A stretch of 9,119 nucleotides of DNA from Gammaproteobacteria bacterium (GCA_003233075.1 QIKQ01000037.1:1-9119); one strand, 5' to 3'. Positions 1 through 6,393 are shown, counted from the stretch's first letter. Numbers and translations: made by a program. The notes: a model not told the origin generated them from the sequence alone.

Positions 1-306
1 AGGGAAAACAGCATTGAACAAACTGATATTTCAAGCGTTTGGGGCCTATCCCGACGCTGGAGTGCTATCGGGCGTTGGAACTACTCAATTAAAGATGACA
101 CTACTTTAGAGGGATTTGCGGGTCTGGAATACAATAATTGCTGCTGGGCAATGCGCTTGGTTGGCCGTACTTATATTAGGGCTACTAATTCAGAAAAAGA
201 AAATACTATTCAATTGCAATTTGTGCTTAAAGGTTTGACCAAATTAGGGGATAATATGGAGAGCTTGTTAAAGAGAAGCATATTAGGATATGAAGATACC
301 TTATGA
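1..306 (+). CDS. lptD: LPS-assembly protein LptD, C-terminal fragment (5' end outside window)
   Basis: The open frame from base 1 to the TGA at 304-306 encodes the last 101 residues of LptD, the outer-membrane beta-barrel that, with the lipoprotein LptE, inserts lipopolysaccharide into the outer leaflet. Visible hallmarks are the segment GLEYNNCCWAMRL, matching the conserved Cys-Cys pair of the LptD C-terminus (E. coli Cys724/Cys725, which form the long-range disulfides to the N-terminal domain), and the closing strand and tail (LKGLTKLGDNMESLLKRS, then ILGYEDTL), which align with the E. coli LRGLSS...MLRSGILPYQNTL ending. Only 30 bases separate it from surA, as in the E. coli lptD-surA-pdxA operon. 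This fits function, because SurA assists LptD folding. Most of the barrel and the N-terminal jellyroll are upstream of the window. Confidence 0.95.
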   Translation, partial: RENSIEQTDISSVWGLSRRWSAIGRWNYSIKDDTTLEGFAGLEYNNCCWAMRLVGRTYIRATNSEKENTIQLQFVLKGLTKLGDNMESLLKRSILGYEDTL

Positions 307-336
307 ATAATTTTACATGGGAATAACTTTGCACAG

Positions 337-1677
337 GTGGTAATTTTGTTAAATTTAAATTTAAAGAAAACCCTATTTTTATTGCTGCTACTATTTTTAT
401 TTTGCGCGCTATTATTTACAAAACTTAGTTTAGCAAAATCAGCTCAATCAATTGATAAAATCATTGCTGTGGTAAACAATGACATCGTCTTACAAAGCGA
501 ACTTAATCATTTCATAAATCGCGTCGTTAGAAAATTAAAAGCGCGCAAAACAGCAATTCCCGCTAGGCATATTCTCGAAAAACAAGCTCTTGAAAGACTC
601 ATTCTGCTACGTATCCAAATTCAACTAGCAAAACGTAAAGGCGTCAAGGTGAGTGACGAAATGGTTAATCAAGCCTTAGCCAATGTTGCGAAAAAAAATA
701 AAATGACTTTAATTCAATTTCGAAAACAAATTGGAAAAGAAGGCCTGGATTTTAAAGAATTACGTGAATCAATTCGGAAAGAAATCATACTCGCTCGTTT
801 GCAACAACGTAGTGTGCGCAATCAGGTAAGAGTCTCTAAAGAAGAAATAGACCGATTTCTTGCCAACCAAACGCATAGGACTTTTAAAAACAATAAGTTT
901 AAAGTTCAACATATTTTGATTTCTGTGCCTGATGGAGCCGACGCAAAAACAATTCAGCAGATAACCCTCAAGGCCAAAAAAGTCCTTAAGAGAATAAAAC
1001 AAGGCGTAAAATTTTCTGAAGCAGCGGTCACCTGGTCAGACGGCCAAAAAGCCTTGGAAGGTGGCGTTTTAGGCTGGTTTCGTACTGGTCAGTTACCCCG
1101 TATCTTTGTCCGCCAAGTCGTAAAATTAAAAGTAGGCCAAGTCAGTAGTCTTATAAGATCTCCAAGCGGTTTTCATATAGTTAAGCTTATTGATGCTCGA
1201 GGTGCCAATCAAAAACGGATCGTAACTAAGTACAATTCTCGACATGTTTTAATTCGAACATCAGATTTGATTTCAAATACTAGTGCAAAAAAACGACTTC
1301 ATGCAATACGTGAACGAGTCATAAACGGTGAAAATTTTGCGCAATTAGCCAAGGCGCATTCTGACGATACTTTTTCGGCAAGAAAAGGCGGTGATCTAGG
1401 CTGGATTGGCCCTGGCGATACAGTGCCTCGCTTTGAAGCAGTTCTGAAAAAAACCGCAAAAGGAGAAGTTAGCCAACCTTTTCAATCAAAATATGGCTGG
1501 CATATAGTTCAGGTTATTGACAAGAAAAAGCACGACGACACTAAGAATTTCAAACGAACTGGCGCAATGCGGCTGTTAAGATCGCGAAAACAACGAGAAC
1601 TACTTCAAGCCTGGTTAAGAAAATTAAGAGACGAATCTTACGTTGAATATCGAAATAAAAATCGAAATGGCAGCTAG
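337..1677 (+). CDS. surA: Periplasmic chaperone and peptidyl-prolyl isomerase SurA
   Basis: SurA is a periplasmic chaperone that escorts unfolded outer-membrane proteins (LptD, porins) to the BAM complex. The frame encodes 446 residues, close to the E. coli 428. A long hydrophobic signal segment (about residues 11-32) likely ends at SLA-KS near 33. The SurA N-domain follows (IDKIIAVVNNDIVLQSEL, 39-56; NKMTLIQFR, 121-129), then parvulin domain 1 (about 188-288, QHILISVP to GFHIVKLIDARG), parvulin domain 2 (about 299-396, RHVLIRTSD, GGDLGWIGPGD, YGWHIVQVID) and the C-terminal helix. There is no upstream in-frame ATG. GTG 337 is taken as start, but TTG 346 has a better-placed AGGTGG (335-340, 5-base spacing) and removes only three residues. 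The protein is strikingly Lys/Arg-rich compared with E. coli SurA. Family assignment is secure; the exact start is not. Confidence 0.95.
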   Translation: MVILLNLNLKKTLFLLLLLFLFCALLFTKLSLAKSAQSIDKIIAVVNNDIVLQSELNHFINRVVRKLKARKTAIPARHILEKQALERLILLRIQIQLAKRKGVKVSDEMVNQALANVAKKNKMTLIQFRKQIGKEGLDFKELRESIRKEIILARLQQRSVRNQVRVSKEEIDRFLANQTHRTFKNNKFKVQHILISVPDGADAKTIQQITLKAKKVLKRIKQGVKFSEAAVTWSDGQKALEGGVLGWFRTGQLPRIFVRQVVKLKVGQVSSLIRSPSGFHIVKLIDARGANQKRIVTKYNSRHVLIRTSDLISNTSAKKRLHAIRERVINGENFAQLAKAHSDDTFSARKGGDLGWIGPGDTVPRFEAVLKKTAKGEVSQPFQSKYGWHIVQVIDKKKHDDTKNFKRTGAMRLLRSRKQRELLQAWLRKLRDESYVEYRNKNRNGS

Positions 1678-1696
1678 CTATTGCAGCTAATAGCTA
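1675..1696. repeat. Hairpin overlapping the surA stop codon
   Basis: TAGCTATT (1675-1682) and AATAGCTA (1689-1696) form a perfect 8-bp stem with a 6-base loop GCAGCT. The first arm begins with the surA stop codon. AAAAACCCC follows rather than a T-run, so this is not a standard intrinsic terminator. It may protect the surA mRNA 3' end or mark an operon processing point, which is inference. Confidence 0.5.
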
Positions 1697-1715
1697 AAAA
1701 CCCCAATACTAAAAA

Positions 1716-1766
1716 GTAGACTGGAAAAAATAATTTAAATCTGAGCATAATTTTCCAGTCCACTAC
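1716..1766. repeat. Inverted repeat in the surA-pdxA spacer
   Basis: GTAG+ACTGGAAAA (1716-1728) is complementary to TTTTCCAGT (1751-1759) + CTAC (1763-1766), with a 3-base bulge CCA on the right arm and a 22-base A+T-rich loop. That gives a 13-bp stem lying 68 bases before the pdxA start. No T-run follows on the plus strand. It could be an operator, an mRNA-processing hairpin or a relic palindrome. The 156-base spacer shows that surA and pdxA are less tightly packed than in E. coli. Confidence 0.5.
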
Positions 1767-1833
1767 GTTACACTTGAATATAACATTACGCTAACATTCT
1801 ATTAATACCTTTTACTGCAAGTAATATTAATAA

Positions 1834-2871
1834 ATGACCAAACCTACAATCGCGATTACACCTGGCGAACCTAGTGGTATAGGCGCCGATATTTGCTTGT
1901 CGCTAACAAAGCAATTTCCGAACGCAAATTTAGTTTTCATATGTGACCCAGAGTTACTTTACAGTAGAGCCAATCTTCTCAATCTAAATATTAATTTTAA
2001 TATAATTAATGAAACTCACCTCTTAAAAGCTAATTGTTTCAAAAAAAACTACCTATCAATATTACCAGTAAAATTACGTGATTCAGTATTAGCCGGAACA
2101 TTAAACCCACGAAATAGCCACTACGTATTGGAAACACTCGATGTTGCCATTAAGTTATGCTTAAATAATGATATTGATGCATTAGTGACTGGACCAATTC
2201 ACAAAGGCATTATTAATCAAGCAGGTATAATGTTTACTGGTCATACAGAATATTTAGAAGAAAAATCAGCCTCTAAAGCAGTAATGATGCTACAAACTGA
2301 CAAATTGCGCGTAGCACTCGTGACCACTCATGTCCCACTAAAAGAAGTAAGTGCGATCATCACTCAAGGTAAATTAAAATGTGTTTGCTTAACCTTGCTG
2401 GCATCACTAAAATCTAATTTTAATATAGCAAAGCCGCGAATTTCGCTTTGTGGTTTAAATCCACATGCAGGCGAAAGTGGTTATTTAGGACATGAAGAAA
2501 TCGAGACTATTCAACCTGTCGTGCAAGAACTAGCTTCGAGGGGACATTTAATTCAAGGTCCATTTCCAGCAGACACTCTATTTATAAATAGTAAATTAGA
2601 TCAATACGATGCAGTTCTAGCGATGTATCACGATCAGGGCTTGCCTGTATTGAAAAGTTTAGGCTTTGGCAAAGCAGTCAATATAAGCTTAGGATTACCC
2701 TTTATACGCACTTCCGTTGATCATGGCACGGCCCTAGAAATTGCAGGAACAGGAAAAGCCAACGCGAGCAGTCTAATCTATGCTGTTGAAACTGCGTTGC
2801 ATATGTCAAAAAGTAAGCGTGAGAATTTCCTCATACAAAATTGTACTACGGAAATTCCTGGCGATGAATAA
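1834..2871 (+). CDS. pdxA: 4-hydroxythreonine-4-phosphate dehydrogenase PdxA
   Basis: PdxA is the NAD-dependent enzyme of the DXP-dependent pyridoxal-5'-phosphate pathway. It oxidises 4-phosphohydroxy-L-threonine to a product that, after decarboxylation, is condensed by PdxJ. The 345-residue protein aligns along its whole length with E. coli PdxA: ITPGEPSGIG (8-17), VTGPIHKGIIN (118-128), FTGHTEYLEEK (134-144), CGLNPHAGE (206-214), DAVLAMYHDQGLPVLK (259-274) and LPFIRTSVDHGTALE (288-302). The three metal-binding histidines fall at His166, His211 and His266, the E. coli numbering. The C-terminus (SKSKRENFLIQ...) runs about 15 residues past the E. coli end and overlaps rsmA by 8 bases. No clear Shine-Dalgarno precedes ATG 1834, although homology begins right at it. 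Translation is probably coupled to rsmA. Confidence 0.97.
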   Translation: MTKPTIAITPGEPSGIGADICLSLTKQFPNANLVFICDPELLYSRANLLNLNINFNIINETHLLKANCFKKNYLSILPVKLRDSVLAGTLNPRNSHYVLETLDVAIKLCLNNDIDALVTGPIHKGIINQAGIMFTGHTEYLEEKSASKAVMMLQTDKLRVALVTTHVPLKEVSAIITQGKLKCVCLTLLASLKSNFNIAKPRISLCGLNPHAGESGYLGHEEIETIQPVVQELASRGHLIQGPFPADTLFINSKLDQYDAVLAMYHDQGLPVLKSLGFGKAVNISLGLPFIRTSVDHGTALEIAGTGKANASSLIYAVETALHMSKSKRENFLIQNCTTEIPGDE

Positions 2872-3655
2872 TCAAAAAACTATACCCTACGCCAAAAAGC
2901 GATTTGGCCAAAATTTTCTGGTTGATCAATCTGTATTGCAACGAATTATGACTAGTTTAGCGATCAAACCTCAAGATTTTGTATTTGAAATTGGCCCTGG
3001 GCGTGGTGCTTTAACTAAATTGTTAATAGCCGACTGTGATCACCTCTATGCAATTGAACTGGACAGAGATCTAATAGAAGTACTAAATAATAAGTTTGAT
3101 AGGAAATCATTAACACTTTTTTCTGGAGATGTTCTTAAATTTAATTTCGAAGAATTAGAGATAAAAACAGAAAATAAAATTAGAGTCATAGGAAACTTGC
3201 CTTATAATATTTCAACCGAATTATTATTTCGCTTAATACCTTCAAAGCATCTCATTAAAGATTTACACTTTATGTTACAAAAAGAAGTCGTCGATAGACT
3301 TGCAGCAAATCCTGGCAACAAAAAATACGGCAGACTGACTGTCCTAATGCAATACTACTTTGACATCGCACCGCTATTTAATATTGACCCAAACTCATTT
3401 AGTCCAAAACCCAAAGTAGATTCCTCTTTTGTGCGCTTATCTCCAAAAATTAAACATGAAGTTGAGTTGAAAAATTACCAAAACTTTAAAAATCTAGTGA
3501 GCACTGCATTTCAATTTAGGCGGAAAACGCTAAGAAACGCTCTTAAATCACTATTTACTGAAAAAGAGCTTGTTCACTTTGGCTGTGATCCCAAATTAAG
3601 GCCCGAAAATCTTTCAGTTTCAGATTATGTTAATTTAAGTAATAAAATCAAATAA
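2864..3655 (+). CDS. rsmA: 16S rRNA dimethyladenosine transferase RsmA (KsgA)
   Basis: RsmA uses S-adenosylmethionine to dimethylate two adjacent adenines (A1518/A1519, E. coli numbering) in helix 45 of 16S rRNA, a late 30S-maturation step. The 263-residue protein shows the family marks in order: KKRFGQNFLVDQ (11-22), SAM motif I EIGPGRGALT (42-51), acidic loop ELDRDL (65-70), GDV (88-90), catalytic NLPYNI (111-116), FMLQKEVVDRL (136-146), PKPKVDSSFVRL (181-192) and FRRKTLRNAL (218-227). The chosen start, ATG 2864, gives the family-typical MNNQ... N-terminus and lies inside the end of pdxA; GGA at 2850-2852 is a weak ribosome-binding site. The frame stays open upstream for 28 more codons, but those are only the shadow of pdxA. 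apaG does not follow, as it does in E. coli; a minus-strand gene converges on rsmA instead. Confidence 0.97.
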   Translation: MNNQKTIPYAKKRFGQNFLVDQSVLQRIMTSLAIKPQDFVFEIGPGRGALTKLLIADCDHLYAIELDRDLIEVLNNKFDRKSLTLFSGDVLKFNFEELEIKTENKIRVIGNLPYNISTELLFRLIPSKHLIKDLHFMLQKEVVDRLAANPGNKKYGRLTVLMQYYFDIAPLFNIDPNSFSPKPKVDSSFVRLSPKIKHEVELKNYQNFKNLVSTAFQFRRKTLRNALKSLFTEKELVHFGCDPKLRPENLSVSDYVNLSNKIK

Positions 3656-3728
3656 AAAAAACACTTCATCAGCAACGTACACTATGTCAAATTCTCAATC
3701 TACACTAGAAACTAACTATTCCTAATGA

Positions 3729-4142
3729 TTACCAGCTTTTACCTATACTCATCAAAAATAAAGCATTATTATTTCGACGTTCTCGGCTAATACCTCCTAT
3801 TAAACTAATTTCCTCATCGTCATACAATAGTTTTTCTTCTGCATAGGCATACGATATTTTTAAACCAATTTCTAAACCCGTGAATAAGTTTCGACCATTA
3901 TGGGATAATTCAATATTTTTAAACCTTAAATGATAAATCCCAGAATCATAACTCGATTTAAGCTGCCCTGTCAGCAACCAGTTAAATTTATTTTTTTGCG
4001 TTTTTTTAATATAGATTTGCATTTGCTCCGAATTTAAATAATTTTCACTAATAATTTTCTCAGCAAAGCTGGCACTCACAATCATTACACTAAGTGAAAA
4101 ACACAGTGTTAATACTAAAATTATAAATTTATCGCTGCGCAT
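3729..4142 (-). CDS. Small exported protein of unknown function
   Basis: This 137-residue protein belongs to no family I recognise. The N-terminus is a clear Sec signal peptide: MRSDK, a hydrophobic core (about 6-24, FIILVLTLCFSLSVMIV), then SASFA-EK with a probable cleavage after residue 28. The mature part of about 109 residues has alternating polar/hydrophobic stretches (YHLRFKNIEL, TGLEIGLKISYAYAE, LFLMSIGKSW) and ends in Trp. This resembles beta-strand segments and the aromatic C-terminus of outer-membrane barrel proteins, so a periplasmic or outer-membrane location is inferred. It has no cysteine in the mature region. A strong ribosome-binding site AAGGTG (4148-4153 on the complement) sits 5 bases before the ATG, and the gene has long spacers on both sides, so it is probably a real single-gene unit. 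It converges with rsmA and lies in the DNA that separates rsmA from apaG. Confidence 0.7.
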   Translation of the reverse strand: MRSDKFIILVLTLCFSLSVMIVSASFAEKIISENYLNSEQMQIYIKKTQKNKFNWLLTGQLKSSYDSGIYHLRFKNIELSHNGRNLFTGLEIGLKISYAYAEEKLLYDDEEISLIGGISRERRNNNALFLMSIGKSW

Positions 4143-4180
4143 GGTGTCACCTTTATCTAGATAATTAATATGTAGGTAAA

Positions 4181-4195
4181 ACGACGTCGTACGAC
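4181..4195. promoter_or_regulatory. Two overlapping palindromes upstream of the exported-protein gene
   Basis: ACGACGTCGT (4181-4190) and GTCGTACGAC (4186-4195) are both perfect 10-base palindromes sharing GTCGT, so the pentamer alternates ACGAC-GTCGT-ACGAC. They are G+C-rich in an A+T-rich background and sit 39-53 bases upstream of the minus-strand start codon. They lie just downstream of a possible minus-strand -10 hexamer TAGAAT (complement of 4196-4201). This position suits a repressor site, but the regulator is unknown. Confidence 0.4.
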
Positions 4196-4246
4196 ATTCT
4201 AAGAATAAATAATTTTCAAATCGTTAGTTCAGATCTTTGGATCAAT

Positions 4247-4268
4247 AAATAATCATTTATGATTATTT
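4247..4268. repeat. 22-base A+T-rich palindrome
   Basis: AAATAATCAT (4247-4256) and ATGATTATTT (4259-4268) are perfect 10-base inverted arms around TT. The element ends two bases before a TTGACT hexamer. Short size and pure A/T/C/G symmetry point to a dimeric-regulator binding site rather than a terminator, since the stem has only two G-C pairs. It is somewhat like Fur-type A+T-rich operators but does not match the GATAAT hexamer arrangement. Confidence 0.4.
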
Positions 4269-4597
4269 TCTTGACTCTCCGAGTAATTCGAAAACTAGTC
4301 TGCACTATTTTCTCTACCATGAGACGCAAATTAAATAAGTGCGAGCTTGATCAATATTAGAGGCCCTTTAGTATAGTGTAGTCCGCTATAATAAATACGC
4401 CACAAAACATAGACCTATTACCCTAACTTGTTCTTTCTAGCCCTTTATCTAAGCTTTTGTTTATTCGAGTATTTAGCCCTCATAATATAATTAAACAATT
4501 AAAGTAAACTGAAAATAATCCGCTAAACTTAATACAATGCTAGTCTTTATATAAATTTAATGGCAAATCGAATCATCAACATCATAGGCGTCAGAGC

Positions 4598-4606
4598 TGC
4601 TATAAT
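4598..4606 (+). promoter_or_regulatory. Extended -10 promoter element of the ComFB-family gene
   Basis: TGCTATAAT is a perfect extended -10 element (TGnTATAAT). It has no good -35 hexamer, which extended -10 promoters do not strictly need. Transcription would start near 4612-4614, only about 10 bases before ATG 4623, leaving a very short leader. This agrees with the lack of a clear Shine-Dalgarno there. Confidence 0.4.
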
Positions 4607-4622
4607 TACAGAGTAAAATCCA

Positions 4623-4955
4623 ATGACATTTGAAACTATTCATAATTTTTACGAAAAACTCATATTAAAAACAATTGAAAACGTCGCCTTATACGACCAT
4701 GAACTTAGTGATGACGATTTTCTAGAAGATGTCGCCTGTTGCGCACTTAACGACTTGCCTGCAAAATATGTTCGGCATGATGTAGATCTCATGTTTTACA
4801 TGACTTCAAATGAACGAGACGGCATAGAAGATGCCGCAAAAAATGCTGTACTTAAAGCAATCGAATATGTTCGGTCTCATAGACGATCACCCAACACTCA
4901 GGCGTCGATAAAACCAAACTCCAAAAAAATTAAAAGACAAGCCAACTCCAAGTAA
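4623..4955 (+). CDS. ComFB-family protein (late competence development family)
   Basis: This 110-residue cytosolic protein has the compact ComFB fold signature: an N-terminal helix HNFYEKLILKTIE (7-19), the core DVACCALNDLPAKYVRHDVD (36-55) with the family's ALN-LPp-YVRhdvD pattern, FYMTSNER (58-65) and a final helix DAAKNAVLKAIEYVR (70-84). ComFB was named from the B. subtilis comF operon. Cyanobacterial members bind cyclic dinucleotides (c-di-GMP, c-di-AMP), so a signalling receptor role is plausible here but inferred. Unlike many Gram-positive members it has no spaced CxxC zinc-type motif; its only cysteines are the adjacent Cys39-Cys40. After residue 85 the tail is basic and probably disordered (RSHRRS, KPNSKKIKRQANSK), which may allow nucleic-acid or acidic-partner binding. 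It stands alone, 242 bases before glk. Confidence 0.85.
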   Translation: MTFETIHNFYEKLILKTIENVALYDHELSDDDFLEDVACCALNDLPAKYVRHDVDLMFYMTSNERDGIEDAAKNAVLKAIEYVRSHRRSPNTQASIKPNSKKIKRQANSK

Positions 4956-5117
4956 CAGTAGTTTTATATTTTCATTATCTTATTAAAATTACTCACATTC
5001 TTAATGAACTTAACTTATAATCTGTCTATTTTTCTATATTTTGTATCTCATTCTATAACTTTATTCTTTTATACGTAAAAATATTTCAATACTTTTTTCC
5101 TAGAAAATTAGGCAATT

Positions 5118-5146
5118 TTGGTCTAACTTTAAGCTACACTTAAATT
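5118..5146 (+). promoter_or_regulatory. Candidate glk promoter
   Basis: TTGGTC (5118-5123), a 17-base spacer and TAAATT (5141-5146) give a modest sigma-70-type promoter about 50 bases before the glk start. A 6-bp inverted repeat, TTTAAG (5128-5133) and CTTAAA (5139-5144), lies within the spacer and runs into the -10 hexamer, where a repressor could act. The match is only partial and the surrounding A+T-richness makes chance similarity likely. Confidence 0.3.
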
Positions 5147-5197
5147 TCTCTGCCTACTCGGTTTAACAATATTAGGATATTCATCAATGGACAATAA

Positions 5198-6154
5198 ATG
5201 CTAGCACTGACAGGAGATATAGGTGGGACTCACAGCCGATTTGCAGTATTTGAACGACAATCAGAATCAATAAAGTTAATTGAATCTAAGCGCTTTAAAA
5301 ACAAGGATTTTCCTAATTTTGAGGCGGTACTCGAAGAATTTACCAGTCATTTCAATTTATCTTACGATGTTGCTTGTTTAGCACTTGCCACACCGATAGG
5401 TGACTATGAGCAACCACACAAACTAACAAATTGTGAGTGGACAATTGACTCAAAAAAACTTAAAAACAATCTAAAATTAAATCAATTTTTATTAATTAAT
5501 GATTTCACTGCGATTCCTTACGGATTAAATTATTTATCTAAGCTTGAGCTATTCAATATACAATCTGGTACTCAAAAGCCAGACAAACCTTTTGTATTTA
5601 TTGGACCTGGAACCGGTTTAGGTGTCTCACTTTTAGCAAGAAAAAATAATTTGCCACTTCAAGTTATTAGCTCGGAAGCAGGCCATACTACTTTTTCGCC
5701 CGCTGGAAAAACACAGCTCGCTCTTTATCATTATTTACTTAGCAATAAAATTACTCCCATTTGGGAGAATATTTTGTCTGGCACTGGACTCATTAGACTT
5801 CATCAATTTCTTAATGTCATAAAAACCGATAGTACACCTGAGTTAATAACAAAAGTTGGCATCAAAAATCCAGATTCAATCGAAAAACAAACACTCAAGC
5901 TATTTTTAGATTGTTTGGCTAGTTTTTCAAAAAATCTGACTCTTTCTACTTTGGCGGATGAACTCTATTTTTGTGGTAATATACTTACTAGTATTATGCC
6001 TGTGATCGACCAAGAAGATCTAAAAGTATTTTGCAGTCATTACAATAAGCATGATACACACAGCAATATTATGCATGAAAGCTCCTTAAAATTAATTCTT
6101 AATACAGAAATAAGTTTATATGGAGCCGCTGATTTTGTTTTTAATAACGCCTAA
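5198..6154 (+). CDS. glk: Glucokinase (Glk family, ATP-dependent)
   Basis: Glucokinase phosphorylates cytosolic glucose to glucose-6-phosphate with ATP, feeding glycolysis or the Entner-Doudoroff route. The 318-residue protein matches the 321-residue E. coli Glk in length. It has the phosphate-binding GDIGGTHSR (6-14), the sugar-site LLINDFTAIPYGL (98-110) with catalytic Asp102, GPGTGLG (136-142), SEAGHTTF (159-166) with Glu160 and His163, and ENILSGTGL (190-198) with Glu190. The usual GG-I-P motif near the C-terminus reads CGNILTSIMP here, a noticeable change in the nucleotide-binding half. ATG 5198 is preceded by GGA at 5189-5191. A better AGGA (5174-5177) lies upstream of an out-of-frame ATG (5187) that opens a five-codon minicistron overlapping the start. 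The gene has wide spacers on both sides and appears to be transcribed alone. Confidence 0.93.
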   Translation: MLALTGDIGGTHSRFAVFERQSESIKLIESKRFKNKDFPNFEAVLEEFTSHFNLSYDVACLALATPIGDYEQPHKLTNCEWTIDSKKLKNNLKLNQFLLINDFTAIPYGLNYLSKLELFNIQSGTQKPDKPFVFIGPGTGLGVSLLARKNNLPLQVISSEAGHTTFSPAGKTQLALYHYLLSNKITPIWENILSGTGLIRLHQFLNVIKTDSTPELITKVGIKNPDSIEKQTLKLFLDCLASFSKNLTLSTLADELYFCGNILTSIMPVIDQEDLKVFCSHYNKHDTHSNIMHESSLKLILNTEISLYGAADFVFNNA

Positions 6155-6173
6155 AAAATGTCAGTTTTAAGGC
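6149..6173 (+). terminator. Possible weak terminator after glk
   Basis: GCCTAAAA at the glk stop pairs with TTTTAAGGC (6165-6173), with one bulged base and an 8-10 base loop. It is followed by TTAAATTTCTGTTTT. The stem has only three G-C pairs and the T-tract is broken, so termination would be partial at best. Confidence 0.35.
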
Positions 6174-6215
6174 TTAAATTTCTGTTTTCATCGCATAAAT
6201 ATCAAATATTATTGC

Positions 6216-6246
6216 TTGACACTGCTTTGTCACTCATGTTTATAAA
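6216..6246 (+). promoter_or_regulatory. Candidate apaG promoter
   Basis: A perfect -35 hexamer TTGACA (6216-6221) is followed at 17, 18 or 19 bases by the overlapping hexamers TTTATA, TTATAA and TATAAA (6239-6246). It would give a leader of about 140 bases before apaG. A second TATAAT at 6279-6284 with a poorer -35 (TTCATT, 6256-6261) could be an alternative start. These sites make sense because apaG is cut off from rsmA here. Confidence 0.45.
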
Positions 6247-6393
6247 AAATGCTAATTCATTTATTGTCCATAAAGTTATATAATAACACCACTGTTTAAA
6301 GCTCTCTGTAAGTTATTGCAACTAGAATCGGGGTTCAAATAGTAACTTGAAAATACTAAATTTAGCACTAAAATATTTTGGAGCATCTGCTTA

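Larger units (their letters stand above)
4143..4622. other. 480-base spacer between divergent genes, with palindromes but no gene
   Basis: No frame here has both a start with a ribosome-binding site and a useful length. The stretch is very A+T-rich. It holds overlapping palindromes at 4181-4195, a 22-base inverted repeat at 4247-4268 directly followed by a TTGACT hexamer (4271-4276), an isolated TATAAT (4387-4392) without a convincing -35 partner, and an extended -10 element at 4598-4606. It must carry the promoters of the exported-protein gene on the left and of the ComFB-family gene on the right. I saw no tRNA or other RNA gene. Confidence 0.55.

Noticed and set aside
769..1002. 77-codon minus-strand open frame
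   Set aside because: It lies wholly inside surA, has no ribosome-binding site and no recognisable protein features; shadow frame.
2780..2863. 28-codon N-terminal extension of RsmA
   Set aside because: It overlaps the conserved pdxA frame and does not resemble RsmA; homology starts at ATG 2864.
3640..3728. Bidirectional terminator between rsmA and the exported-protein gene
   Set aside because: An A-run follows the rsmA stop, giving a T-run on the minus strand, but no stable stem precedes it.
4560..4616. 18-codon open frame just before the ComFB-family gene
   Set aside because: No ribosome-binding site, and the extended -10 promoter lies inside it; too short to support as a leader peptide.
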